Translations under genes and position numbers: made by a program
In this document: piece after piece, positions 6,939 to 14,979 of the stretch
How positions within the stretch are numbered: the stretch's first letter is position 1
Layout of the letters: each line of letters starts with the position of its first letter
Assembly (NCBI GenBank): GCA_023140035.1
Contig: JAGLML010000002.1
Coordinates: 1 to 25,083 of the forward strand
Length of the DNA stretch: 25,083 nucleotides
DNA from: Thermoplasmatales archaeon
Lineage (GTDB): Archaea; Thermoplasmatota; E2; DHVEG-1
Direction: 5' to 3'
The notes under the pieces: model-generated
What the model was told of the DNA's origin: nothing
Database searches by the model: none
Seen by the model: only the letters and a program-made list of their open reading frames with translations

Positions 6939-8010
6939 AATAAACATTGCATTATTATGTAATGGTTATGGTCGTGTGATGAGAGGTGCTGAACAATTTA
7001 CATATCAATTTTATAATCAAATGAAAGATGTTTTTGATATCGATATTTATGGCATTGGCAAAACAGATCACAGTATACGGATAAAATCAAAGTTTCGTGA
7101 TAATTTTCGATTGCCCTGGCGTAATGGAAGGGCATACCTAGAAAGTTATCACTTTGGGAAAGCATGGTATCAAAGTATGATTAAATCTAAAAAGCGATAT
7201 GATTTGATATTCAATAACGCAGGAATTGGTGCATCATATTGGTGCGACAAGCACAGAAGGATGAGAGAAACGTCTTTCATCACAAGAGCAAGAGGGGGTG
7301 GACGGGAGGAGAAGATAAATTACCTTTTTAAACCAGATTGTATGGTATTTCTCACCAAAGAAAATGAGGCATCGACAAAAAGATTTTTGCCAAAAATAAA
7401 GACCTTGATACTCCCAAATGCAATAGATTTAAAAGAATATAATAAAAAACAGGAACTCCCCTCTCTTATAAAGGGATTAGAAAGGCCCATATATTTAGGA
7501 ACATCTGCATTTGTCAGGTATAAACGAAATGATTTGATAATCAAAGCAGTCTCTAAATTAAATAATGGAAGCTTGCTTTTGTTAGGAGATGGACCGTTAA
7601 AAGATAAAACAGTAAAGTTGGGAAAAAAATTGCTAGGCAATCGATTTAGATATGGTAGAGTAATTCCCTATTTTAACAGAGACGAAATGATTAGTTTATA
7701 TCAACATGCTGATGTATTTGTTCAAGCTGCAAGAAAAGAAGCATTTGGAGTGGTATTTCTTGAAGCAATGGCATCAAATATGCCCGTTGTAACTCAGCAA
7801 GATAAAAGGAGAGAAGAAATAATTGGAGATGCTGGCATAAGAGTTGCTGATTGTAATGATATAAATGATTTTTCACAGGCATTGTATTTTGCTTCAAAAG
7901 AAGATTGGAATAAAAAACCAAGAGAGCAAGCAAAGAAATACGATTGGAAAGCGATAAAGAAACAATATATAGATCTAATAAAAGAAGTAGCATCTGCGGT
8001 GATAACATAA
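6931..8010 (+). CDS. Glycosyltransferase family 4
   Basis: This is a GT-B fold retaining transferase, 359 residues, usual for the family. The N-terminal domain has an RGAEQFTYQFYN segment (18-29), the usual acceptor-side start. The linker LPNAIDLKEY is at 161-170. The C-terminal nucleotide-sugar domain has YLGTSAFVRYKRNDLIIKAV (188-207), LLLLGDGP (215-222) and the EX7E motif EAFGVVFLE (270-278), whose glutamates bind the donor. It overlaps the preceding gene by 8 bp, so the two are translationally coupled. The sugar donor is unknown. Confidence 0.9.
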   Translation: MDKINIALLCNGYGRVMRGAEQFTYQFYNQMKDVFDIDIYGIGKTDHSIRIKSKFRDNFRLPWRNGRAYLESYHFGKAWYQSMIKSKKRYDLIFNNAGIGASYWCDKHRRMRETSFITRARGGGREEKINYLFKPDCMVFLTKENEASTKRFLPKIKTLILPNAIDLKEYNKKQELPSLIKGLERPIYLGTSAFVRYKRNDLIIKAVSKLNNGSLLLLGDGPLKDKTVKLGKKLLGNRFRYGRVIPYFNRDEMISLYQHADVFVQAARKEAFGVVFLEAMASNMPVVTQQDKRREEIIGDAGIRVADCNDINDFSQALYFASKEDWNKKPREQAKKYDWKAIKKQYIDLIKEVASAVIT

Positions 8011-10058
8011 CTTTCAAAGTCCTTTTGATCGGAGGAGATTTTGTAAACAAAGGTGCTGAAGCAATGATACTTAGCACCCAAGCAATTTTAAATAAATATT
8101 TTGTAAATCCCGAAATTATAGTAGCAACATACGAAAAAAAGAATATCGGTAGTAAAAAATATCCCGGTCTTAAGATCATAGGAAATAAATGGTTAAAAGG
8201 GAAAGCAATACTTTATGCAAAAGCCGTCATTCCGGTTATCGGAACGAAATTAATAAAAGGCAACCTAATAAAAAGATACGAACAAGCAGATGTAATCATA
8301 AATATCGGTGGTTTTTCTATAAGTGATAAACAAAGTCTACAAGGAAATATAGTTTATTGCATAGAAATAATGTTGAGCAAACTATTTAACAAGCCATTTA
8401 TAGCGTTTCCTCAAGATATGGGGCCGTTTAAAACAATAATTAGAAGGTTTTTAATAAAAAGATATTTGCCAAATGCTAAACTGACAGTTGTCAGAAGTAA
8501 AGAGAGCAAAAAATATCTTGAAGAAATAGGAATAAAAAATGTACACATAACACCAGATTTAGCTTTCAATTTAAAACCATCGTCAAAAAAGAGAGCAGAA
8601 GAAATATTGGCCAAACACAAAGTTGCCGAATGTCCTTTTGTTTGCATTATCCCCAACATGCGCGTATATGAAAGAGATAAAAAATATGTTGATACATTGA
8701 GCAGTATTGTTAATTTTATAGTTGATAAACTAGAAATTAACGTATTATTTCTTTCACACGAATTCAAAAAAAGTGGAAATGATGATCGTTTTGTAATAAA
8801 CAAAGTTATCGACAATATTAAGAATAAAAATAAAGTATTCAAAATAACAGAAGAATATTCTGCTCCTGATTTAAAAGCAATAATAAGTAAAGCAGACATA
8901 TTAATCTCATCGAGATTTCATGGAGCTATAGCAGGTCTTTCTATATGTGTGCCAACTATAGTTATTGGCTGGGCACACAAATACAAAGAATTGATGGCAT
9001 TAGTAAAACAGGAGAAATTTGCAGTAGATTATCAAGATGTTGACATTGAAAAAACCATGGATAAAGTAAACGACTTATGGAAAAATAAAACAAACATAAA
9101 GAAAGATCTTGAATCTATAATTCTAAAGATTAAAAAAGATGCTGAGCAACCAGCATTGTTACTGAAAGAAACATTATCAGAAGGAATTGGCAAATTTAAA
9201 GATACATATGTGGGATATTCAAAAGATAAAAATATACGTGCAGCAGGACAAAGTGGGGGACTTGTTTCTGCATTACTAATTTATGCATTAGAAAAAAAGA
9301 TGATTGATGGGGCAATTGTAACTGGATGGAGTAAAAAAGATCCATTATTGCCAGAAATGTTTATAGCAAGATCTAAAGAAGAAATATTACAAGCAGCGAA
9401 ATCAAAGTATTGTCCAGTAAAAATGAGTGAGATTTTTAGAAAGCTAGAGCATATGAAAGGCAATTTTGCTTTTGTGGGTGTACCTTGTCAATTGAAAGCA
9501 CTAAAAACGTTGGAGAAAAAAAGGCGTATTCAAGCGAAAATAAGGTTTTATTTTGGTTTATTCTGTGATAGAACTTTGACTTTTAAATTTCAAGATTATA
9601 TTTTGTCAGTAATACATATGGATAAGAAAGACGTTAAAGAATTTACATATAGAAGCAAAGAATGGCGCGGTTGGCCTGGTGATGTACAAGTAAAGTTAAA
9701 AGATGGTACAGTAAAGAATATACCAAAGGAGTATAGGATGAAGGTAAAGCCACTGTTTACCCTTAAGCGTTGTTGGAATTGTAGCGATAAAACAAATAAA
9801 TTATCCGATATTTCTTTTGGTGATGCATGGTTACCTGAATTTCGTGGAGATAAACTAGGAACGTCACTGATAGTTAGTAGAACTAAATCTGGAGAAACTT
9901 TACTGAAAAAAGCAAAAAGTGACGGCGTAATAGAGCTAGATAAAATTGACAGTAATAAGATAAAACAAGAATTAAAACAAAAGTCCTTTGTAAAATATGT
10001 AGTAGCAAAGATTAGGTATATTTATTATAAGATGGAATATAAGAAAAGAATTGAGTAA
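7944..10058 (+). CDS. Polysaccharide pyruvyltransferase fused to FrhB/FdhB-like iron-sulfur flavoprotein domain
   Basis: Residues ~24-400 are a polysaccharide pyruvyltransferase (CsaB/WcaK family): VLLIGGDFVNKGAEAM at 26-41 and SSRFHGAIAGLS at 322-333, the hallmark SxRxH loop. This family adds ketal-pyruvate from PEP to sugars. Residues ~415-704 match the coenzyme F420 hydrogenase/dehydrogenase beta family: GYSKDKNIRAAGQSGGLVSA (424-443), VGVPCQ (511-516), GLFCDR (538-543), RCWNC (609-613) and SDISFGDAWLPEF (621-633). Cys515, Cys541, Cys610 and Cys613 could hold a 4Fe-4S cluster. The start is uncertain: TTG 7944 overlaps the upstream gene by 67 bp, while ATA 8007 would overlap its stop by 4 bp and begin exactly at the domain. 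The reductive role of the second half is unknown. Confidence 0.85.
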   Translation: MESDKETIYRSNKRSSICGDNITFKVLLIGGDFVNKGAEAMILSTQAILNKYFVNPEIIVATYEKKNIGSKKYPGLKIIGNKWLKGKAILYAKAVIPVIGTKLIKGNLIKRYEQADVIINIGGFSISDKQSLQGNIVYCIEIMLSKLFNKPFIAFPQDMGPFKTIIRRFLIKRYLPNAKLTVVRSKESKKYLEEIGIKNVHITPDLAFNLKPSSKKRAEEILAKHKVAECPFVCIIPNMRVYERDKKYVDTLSSIVNFIVDKLEINVLFLSHEFKKSGNDDRFVINKVIDNIKNKNKVFKITEEYSAPDLKAIISKADILISSRFHGAIAGLSICVPTIVIGWAHKYKELMALVKQEKFAVDYQDVDIEKTMDKVNDLWKNKTNIKKDLESIILKIKKDAEQPALLLKETLSEGIGKFKDTYVGYSKDKNIRAAGQSGGLVSALLIYALEKKMIDGAIVTGWSKKDPLLPEMFIARSKEEILQAAKSKYCPVKMSEIFRKLEHMKGNFAFVGVPCQLKALKTLEKKRRIQAKIRFYFGLFCDRTLTFKFQDYILSVIHMDKKDVKEFTYRSKEWRGWPGDVQVKLKDGTVKNIPKEYRMKVKPLFTLKRCWNCSDKTNKLSDISFGDAWLPEFRGDKLGTSLIVSRTKSGETLLKKAKSDGVIELDKIDSNKIKQELKQKSFVKYVVAKIRYIYYKMEYKKRIE

Positions 10059-10067
10059 GAGTGAAAT

Positions 10068-10763
10068 ATGGAAACAATCAAAGAAATTAAAAAGATTTGT
10101 GGAAAACAAGCATTTTCATATAGGGAGAGATTTTATAGAAGGTATTCCTACTATTTTACGTGGGTTTTCTTACTTCTTAATCTAACAGCGAACCAAGTAT
10201 CTGTTCTTGGTGTGATTATGGGATTATGTTCTGCAGTTCTTTTCGCTTCAAACAATTATTTACTTTTTATGGTAGGTTCAATTCTACTATTTTTTTCTGT
10301 GATGGCAGATCAATGCGATGGAGAAGTAGCAAGATACAGAAAATACAAAGGTTTGCCAGACGAATTTTTAAGAAATTATGGACCATTTTTTGATTCGTTA
10401 AATCATCTTGCAAGACCTATGATATTTCTATGCATGTCAATCAGTTTTATGCATTTATCGTATCCCCCCGCACTTATTTTAGGAATTGGATTTGCTTCTG
10501 CTTTTTTCTGTTTTTTAGATATAGGTTTTCATTCATTATTGGGTTCTGTGCTACATAAAAAAATCACTCGTGGAAATAGTGAATTCGCTACGTTAGTTAA
10601 GCATACAGTATATAGTTCTCTTTTTACACCTTTCATGCTATTTGCATCTTCATTAATTGATTTCTTATTCAATTTACGTGCAACTTTTTACCTATGGATA
10701 TTTTTTGCATTATGTGGATTATTGGTGGTTTCATTGGGTTTTATAAGAAGCAAATGGAGTTAA
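10068..10763 (+). CDS. CDP-alcohol phosphotransferase-family membrane protein
   Basis: Members transfer a phosphoalcohol or phosphosugar from a CDP-linked donor to a hydroxyl acceptor within the membrane. The family motif D-x2-D-G-x2-A-R-xn-G-x3-D-x3-D is visible as D81, D84, G85, A88, R89, G105, D109. The final Asp, proposed catalytic base in the family, is His (H113, in FFDSLNH). Several hydrophobic segments (about 29-40, 47-80, 117-131, 135-155, 185-203, 207-225) fit six membrane helices. Length is 231 residues. It lies between the pyruvyltransferase fusion and a LicD protein, only 2 bp before the latter's ATG, suggesting joint phosphodiester decoration. Part of this gene (10146-10237) is almost identical to the pseudogene at 20170-20321. 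Confidence 0.85.
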   Translation: METIKEIKKICGKQAFSYRERFYRRYSYYFTWVFLLLNLTANQVSVLGVIMGLCSAVLFASNNYLLFMVGSILLFFSVMADQCDGEVARYRKYKGLPDEFLRNYGPFFDSLNHLARPMIFLCMSISFMHLSYPPALILGIGFASAFFCFLDIGFHSLLGSVLHKKITRGNSEFATLVKHTVYSSLFTPFMLFASSLIDFLFNLRATFYLWIFFALCGLLVVSLGFIRSKWS

Positions 10764-10765
10764 AT

Positions 10766-12130
10766 ATGGCAAATAAAGAAAATATCATATTAATACTTAA
10801 AGAAATAAAAGGCGTTCACGATAAATACCAAATTCCTTTTTGGTTAGAGTATGGTAGTCTATTAGGTGCCGTAAGAGGGGGAAAAATAATAGACGGAGAT
10901 TACGATATTGATTTAGCAACATTTTTTGATGTGCTTATGGATAAATTTGAAACAATATCGAAAGAACTTTATGATATGGGATATGATATTTATATCACTG
11001 AAACAAGAATGGCCATGAGTAAAGAAAATATTCATGCTTCAATTTATCTTTATAATACAAATGTTGTTCCAAAATGTATAACGCGCAACAGAAAAAGAAA
11101 GAAAAATTTTATGGGAAAAACGCTAATATATTGTTTTTTGAGACCACTTCAAACATCTCATAAAGATTTGATACATAATTATACACCACGAATAAAAACT
11201 ATACAAATGATAAAGTCTGTTATGAGACATTTACCATCGAGGAATAAGTTATATAATTTGTTATTATCATTTGGTAAAAAAATTAATTGTTTAGATAGTT
11301 TTAATGTAAATGTTCCAGAATCGTATGTTGATACATTTAAAGAAATTACATTTTGTGATGTGAATATAAAAATACCAAAAGAGGAAGAAAAATATTTAGA
11401 ACAGTTTTATGGCAAAACGTGGAAAATACCAGATAAAAATTGGCATCAAAAAGATAAAAAGAGGCAAAGAATAGATCAAGAAAGAAATGCAATAGGAAAT
11501 TTAAGCCAAATGGTTAAGATCTTAGATGACAATAATATTCATTTTTGGTTGCATGGAGGAGCTATATTAGGCTTTATAAGAAGCGGGAAGAGACATCTAA
11601 TACCATATGATCATGATTTTGATTTACTGACATGGACTCATTCATTTGATGATGTTAAAAAATTGGTACCCCAAATTGAGGCAAAAGGTTTCCGTACTAA
11701 AATAACTAAAGATAAGGTGAAAATCTTTAAGGATGGATATGAATTCACAGTTGGAGCGTTCGAACTGGATGGCGATAAAGCAGTTAGAGCAACAGTATCG
11801 GTTAGAAACAAATTTGGTGTTTTATTATATTACAAACTAATAATAAAAATAAGCAATAAGTTTATACTTAAACTATTATTATATTTAGGATACATTACGG
11901 GTTCTATAATACCAATTAGAAAATTTATTCCAGCAAAATATTTTACAGAACTTAAAAAAATAGATTTTTTTGGTGTTGAGATAAATATACCTAAAGATAC
12001 TATTGACTATCTTGAATTTAAGTATGGGGCTGATTGGAGGACACCCATACAGAATTGGAGTCATAAAGGATTGAAACAACATTATGTGGATGATACTTTT
12101 GATGCATACTATAAACGAGGTTGGATATGA
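10766..12130 (+). CDS. Tandem LicD-family phosphotransferase (two LicD domains)
   Basis: LicD/fukutin-type proteins transfer a phosphoalcohol such as phosphocholine from a CDP donor to a glycan. This 454-residue protein has two successive copies. Copy 1 has FWLEYGSLLGAVRGGK (25-40), the acidic DGDYDID (43-49), and ends with VNIKIPKEEEKYLEQFYG (199-216). Copy 2 has FWLHGGAILGFIRSGKR (260-276), YDHDFD (281-286), and ends with VEINIPKDTIDYLEFKYG (404-421). Both keep the acidic metal-binding motif. ATG 10766 is chosen because GGAG precedes it by 7 nt and it begins the domain; an upstream in-frame ATG at 10694 lies inside the previous gene. The next gene's ATG overlaps its stop (ATGA). Single-domain LicD is the usual form. 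Confidence 0.87.
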   Translation: MANKENIILILKEIKGVHDKYQIPFWLEYGSLLGAVRGGKIIDGDYDIDLATFFDVLMDKFETISKELYDMGYDIYITETRMAMSKENIHASIYLYNTNVVPKCITRNRKRKKNFMGKTLIYCFLRPLQTSHKDLIHNYTPRIKTIQMIKSVMRHLPSRNKLYNLLLSFGKKINCLDSFNVNVPESYVDTFKEITFCDVNIKIPKEEEKYLEQFYGKTWKIPDKNWHQKDKKRQRIDQERNAIGNLSQMVKILDDNNIHFWLHGGAILGFIRSGKRHLIPYDHDFDLLTWTHSFDDVKKLVPQIEAKGFRTKITKDKVKIFKDGYEFTVGAFELDGDKAVRATVSVRNKFGVLLYYKLIIKISNKFILKLLLYLGYITGSIIPIRKFIPAKYFTELKKIDFFGVEINIPKDTIDYLEFKYGADWRTPIQNWSHKGLKQHYVDDTFDAYYKRGWI

Positions 12131-12906
12131 AAAAAATATTGAAAGAAGGATACAAAAAAATAGTATTTAAGTTACCAAGTCTAAGACTTATAATCGATCC
12201 AATATTAGATTATCAATTTTATAAAGAATATAAAAAATACAGTGAAGTATTGAAAACATTTAAAGACAAACACAAAGGAGAAAGATGCTTTATAATAGGA
12301 ACCGGCCCCTCACTAAATAAAACAAACATTATGCTATTAAAAAATGAGATCAACTGGGGAGTAAATCGCCTTATTGAAACAAGCAGAGATATAGGCATTG
12401 ATTGCAAATACTATGGATTAACTAGTGGAAAACTTAAAGTAGATACCAAAATGCTGAATGGAATAGATGGAACGTTGTTTTTATTTCGCCTGGCCGCAAG
12501 AAGAAATTTAAAAGAAAACAAAAAAAGTAATGAGAAACAACCTATTCCAGTAAAGGCCGAAGGGTTGATACTGCGAGCAAAACGTTTTCCAAAAGATATG
12601 TCAAAATACATATATGGTGGAGGAAGAACTATTATAATTCCTTGTTTACAAATGGCATATCATATGGGATTCAAAGAAGTATATTTGATAGGATGTGATT
12701 GTAACTATGGTGGTAAAGCTCATTTTGATGATCAGAAAAGACCTTTTAAAGAAAAAGATGATGAGGAACATTGGAACACTGTATTTAGAGCATATGAAAT
12801 ATGTAAAAAAGAATATGAAAAAGATGGAAGAAAGATATACAATGCTACGGTGGGTGGGGAGTTAGAAGTATTTGAAAGAAGAAAACTAGAAGATGTGATA
12901 ATATAA
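12127..12906 (+). CDS. MptE/Maf-like DUF115-family protein (possible glycan transferase)
   Basis: This 259-residue protein has the fold signature of the 6-hydroxymethylpterin pyrophosphokinase MptE-like / MAF_flag10 family. CFIIGTGPSLNKTNIMLLKN is at about residues 54-73 and NWGVNRL follows. GGGRTIIIPCLQMAYHMG and EVYLIGCDCNYGG lie in the C-terminal half, then HF and an EHWNTVFRAYE helix. Maf proteins attach nonulosonic acids to flagellins, and the domain resembles GT42 sialyltransferases. With NeuB and NeuA homologues downstream, a nonulosonate or sugar transferase role is plausible but inferred. ATG 12127 forms an ATGA overlap with the upstream stop and has GAGGT at 12117-12121. An in-frame TTG at 12121 is less likely. 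Confidence 0.75.
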   Translation: MKKILKEGYKKIVFKLPSLRLIIDPILDYQFYKEYKKYSEVLKTFKDKHKGERCFIIGTGPSLNKTNIMLLKNEINWGVNRLIETSRDIGIDCKYYGLTSGKLKVDTKMLNGIDGTLFLFRLAARRNLKENKKSNEKQPIPVKAEGLILRAKRFPKDMSKYIYGGGRTIIIPCLQMAYHMGFKEVYLIGCDCNYGGKAHFDDQKRPFKEKDDEEHWNTVFRAYEICKKEYEKDGRKIYNATVGGELEVFERRKLEDVII

Positions 12907-12951
12907 AAAATTTGAAAGTTATTGTAGCGAATTAGATAAGGAGTAATGAAA

Positions 12952-13536
12952 ATGAAACTCAGAAATAAACTTATAAGGGCAGTGAACAGACACCTCCGGT
13001 TCACGGCACAATATTATGGAAAAGCAGGGGACAAACCTAATGAATTGCGTCCGTCGATGAATACTGTTAAGCAGTTGAACAATAAAGATTTAGTTGGAGT
13101 AGAGATAGGAGTGGCAGCAGGTGTGAACGCTAAAAAAATAATTGAAATGTTACCAATAAAGAAATTATATTTGGTTGACCCCTACCTACCATACAGCGAA
13201 ACCAATGATTTGAAAAAACTAGCGGCACTAAAGAAAGAAGGGCACGAAAGATTAAGTAAATACAAAAACAAAGAATGGATAGAGAAACCCTCCATAGGTG
13301 CTGTTAGAGATATTGAAGAAAATCTGGATTTTGTTTATATAGATGGAAGCCATGATTATGAAAATGTAATGCTAGACTGTATCTTATGGTATCCAAAAGT
13401 AAAACCTGGAGGTATCATGGGTGGTCATGATTTCATAGGTTCACACCCTGAGTTAAGGCGAGCAGTTAAAGATTTCTGTAGAGAAAAGAATGTGAAACTA
13501 CATATTGAACCAGATGACTGGTGGGTGATTAAATGA
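12952..13536 (+). CDS. Class I SAM-dependent methyltransferase (Methyltransf_24-like)
   Basis: Motif I for SAM binding appears as VGVEIGVAAGVNA (48-60), then KLYLVDPY (71-78) with the acidic residue after strand 2. LDFVYIDGSHDYENV and PGGIMGGHDF are characteristic of methyltransferases found in polysaccharide clusters, such as those methylating sugar hydroxyls. Length is 194 residues. ATG 12952 is preferred over ATG 12946 because AAGGAG (12938-12943) is 8 nt away from it and only 2 nt from the other. It ends with ATGA, coupled to the NeuB homologue. The acceptor sugar is unknown. Confidence 0.82.
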   Translation: MKLRNKLIRAVNRHLRFTAQYYGKAGDKPNELRPSMNTVKQLNNKDLVGVEIGVAAGVNAKKIIEMLPIKKLYLVDPYLPYSETNDLKKLAALKKEGHERLSKYKNKEWIEKPSIGAVRDIEENLDFVYIDGSHDYENVMLDCILWYPKVKPGGIMGGHDFIGSHPELRRAVKDFCREKNVKLHIEPDDWWVIK

Positions 13537-14402
13537 AAATAGGGAGTAGAAATATGGGAGATAAACACTCCGTTTTTATAACGGCCGAAATAGGAATAAA
13601 TCACAATGGAGATGTTGACCTTACAAAAAAATTAATTGACGGTGCAATTTTTGCTGGTTGCGATGCTGTTAAATTCCAAAAAAGGACAGTCGAAAAAGTT
13701 TATTCTAAAGAAGAACTTGATACACTAAGGGAAAGCCCATGGGGGACCACAAATAGAGAGCAAAAATTAGGGCTTGAATTTTCAAGGAAAGAATATGACG
13801 AAATAGATAATTATTGTAAAGAAAAAGGTATAGAATGGTTTGCTTCGGCCTGGGATGTTGATAGCCAGGAATTTTTGAAAAAATATGATTGCAAGTATAA
13901 TAAAGTGGCTTCAGCAATGCTTACCAATAAAGAACTTCTTGAAATGGTGGCTCAGGAAAATAAATATACATTTATTTCAACTGGGATGAGTACTATGGAT
14001 GAAATAAAAAAAGCTGTAGATATATTTAGAAAAGTAAAATGTCCTTTTGAGATCATGCATTGCAATTCAACATATCCAATGAAAGATAAAGATGCTAATT
14101 TATTTATGATTCCAAAACTTAGAGAAGAATTTGGTTGTAATGTAGGTTATAGTGGACATGAGGTGGGGTTAATAACAAGTGTTGCAGCGGTTGCACTAGG
14201 AGCTACATCTATTGAAAGGCATATTACACTTGATAGAGCCATGTACGGATCGGACCAGGCAGCATCTGTTGAAGTGTTGGGTTTTTATCGTTTGGTCAGA
14301 TATATAAGAGTTGTTGAAAGCGCACTTGGTAACGGAAAAAAAACTATAACTGGAGAAGAAGAAGAAATAAAGAAAAAATTGAGAAAAGTAGAAACTTTGT
14401 AG
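13533..14402 (+). CDS. neuB: N-acetylneuraminate/nonulosonate synthase family protein, no SAF domain
   Basis: This TIM-barrel enzyme condenses PEP with a hexosamine-type sugar to give a nine-carbon 2-keto acid (sialic, legionaminic or pseudaminic type). Visible features are ITAEIGINHNGD (16-27), DAVKFQKR (44-51), FISTGMST (147-154), IMHCNSTYP (174-182), YSGHE with H209, and IERHITLDRAMYGSDQAAS with H230; the histidines match metal-binding positions of NeuB. At 289 residues it lacks the C-terminal SAF/antifreeze-like domain of classical NeuB (about 340-350 residues), as do some SpsE-type and archaeal relatives. The start is coupled by ATGA to the methyltransferase. The gene symbol denotes the family; the product sugar is not determined. 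Confidence 0.88.
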   Translation: MKIGSRNMGDKHSVFITAEIGINHNGDVDLTKKLIDGAIFAGCDAVKFQKRTVEKVYSKEELDTLRESPWGTTNREQKLGLEFSRKEYDEIDNYCKEKGIEWFASAWDVDSQEFLKKYDCKYNKVASAMLTNKELLEMVAQENKYTFISTGMSTMDEIKKAVDIFRKVKCPFEIMHCNSTYPMKDKDANLFMIPKLREEFGCNVGYSGHEVGLITSVAAVALGATSIERHITLDRAMYGSDQAASVEVLGFYRLVRYIRVVESALGNGKKTITGEEEEIKKKLRKVETL

Positions 14403-14412
14403 GAATATTGTT

Positions 14413-14967
14413 ATGAATTTTAGTGATTTACACGGTAAAAGGGTTGATCTTCTTAAAATTAATCTAAACGGATTGGAGGATATGTTTGAATATTCTCAAA
14501 AACCTGAATTTTACAGATATTTTGAATATAAACCACATAAGACGATAGACGATACAAGAAAGTATTTAGAAAAACTGATTAAAATAACTAAAGCTGATAC
14601 AGGTCATTACTGGTTTATTAGATTAAAAAAAACTGGCAAAATTATAGGAACTTTCGGTGTTGTGAATATTGATAATAATAGAAATTCAGCTGAAATTGGT
14701 TATGGTTTATCCCCAGATTACTGGGGGCAAGGTTACTTTGGAGAATCTTTGTCTATTGTTTTAAATTACCTTTTTATTAATTTAGAATTTTACAGGATAT
14801 CAGCAAAAACAAGATTCGATAATATTCCTTCTTTTAAAGCTCTTGAAAAAGTAGGTTTTAAAAAAGAAGGTGTAATGCGGAATTTCTATCTTTCAGCTAA
14901 TGGCAAAAGATATGATGCCGTTTTGTTTAGTATTTTAAGAGATGAATTCTTGAAAAATAATCAATAG
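14413..14967 (+). CDS. GNAT-family N-acetyltransferase (RimJ/RimL type)
   Basis: The acetyl-CoA binding motif A is seen as EIGYGLSPDYWGQGYFGESL (94-113), including WGQGYFGE, and the region NIPSFKALEKVGFKKEG is the usual motif B. Length is 184 residues, normal. In this setting, between the nonulosonate synthase and the CMP-sugar synthetase, it probably acetylates an amino sugar intermediate, as PseH and LegH-like enzymes do. The alternative is a protein N-terminal acetyltransferase, which has the same fold, but the location argues for the sugar pathway. It is 10 bp after the synthase. Confidence 0.85.
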   Translation: MNFSDLHGKRVDLLKINLNGLEDMFEYSQKPEFYRYFEYKPHKTIDDTRKYLEKLIKITKADTGHYWFIRLKKTGKIIGTFGVVNIDNNRNSAEIGYGLSPDYWGQGYFGESLSIVLNYLFINLEFYRISAKTRFDNIPSFKALEKVGFKKEGVMRNFYLSANGKRYDAVLFSILRDEFLKNNQ

Positions 14968-14979
14968 AAAATCGATAAA

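Noticed and set aside
10694..10766. Longer LicD start at ATG 10694
   Set aside because: The extra 24 residues come from another frame of the phosphotransferase's last membrane helix, and a GGAG-preceded ATG at 10766 begins at the domain.
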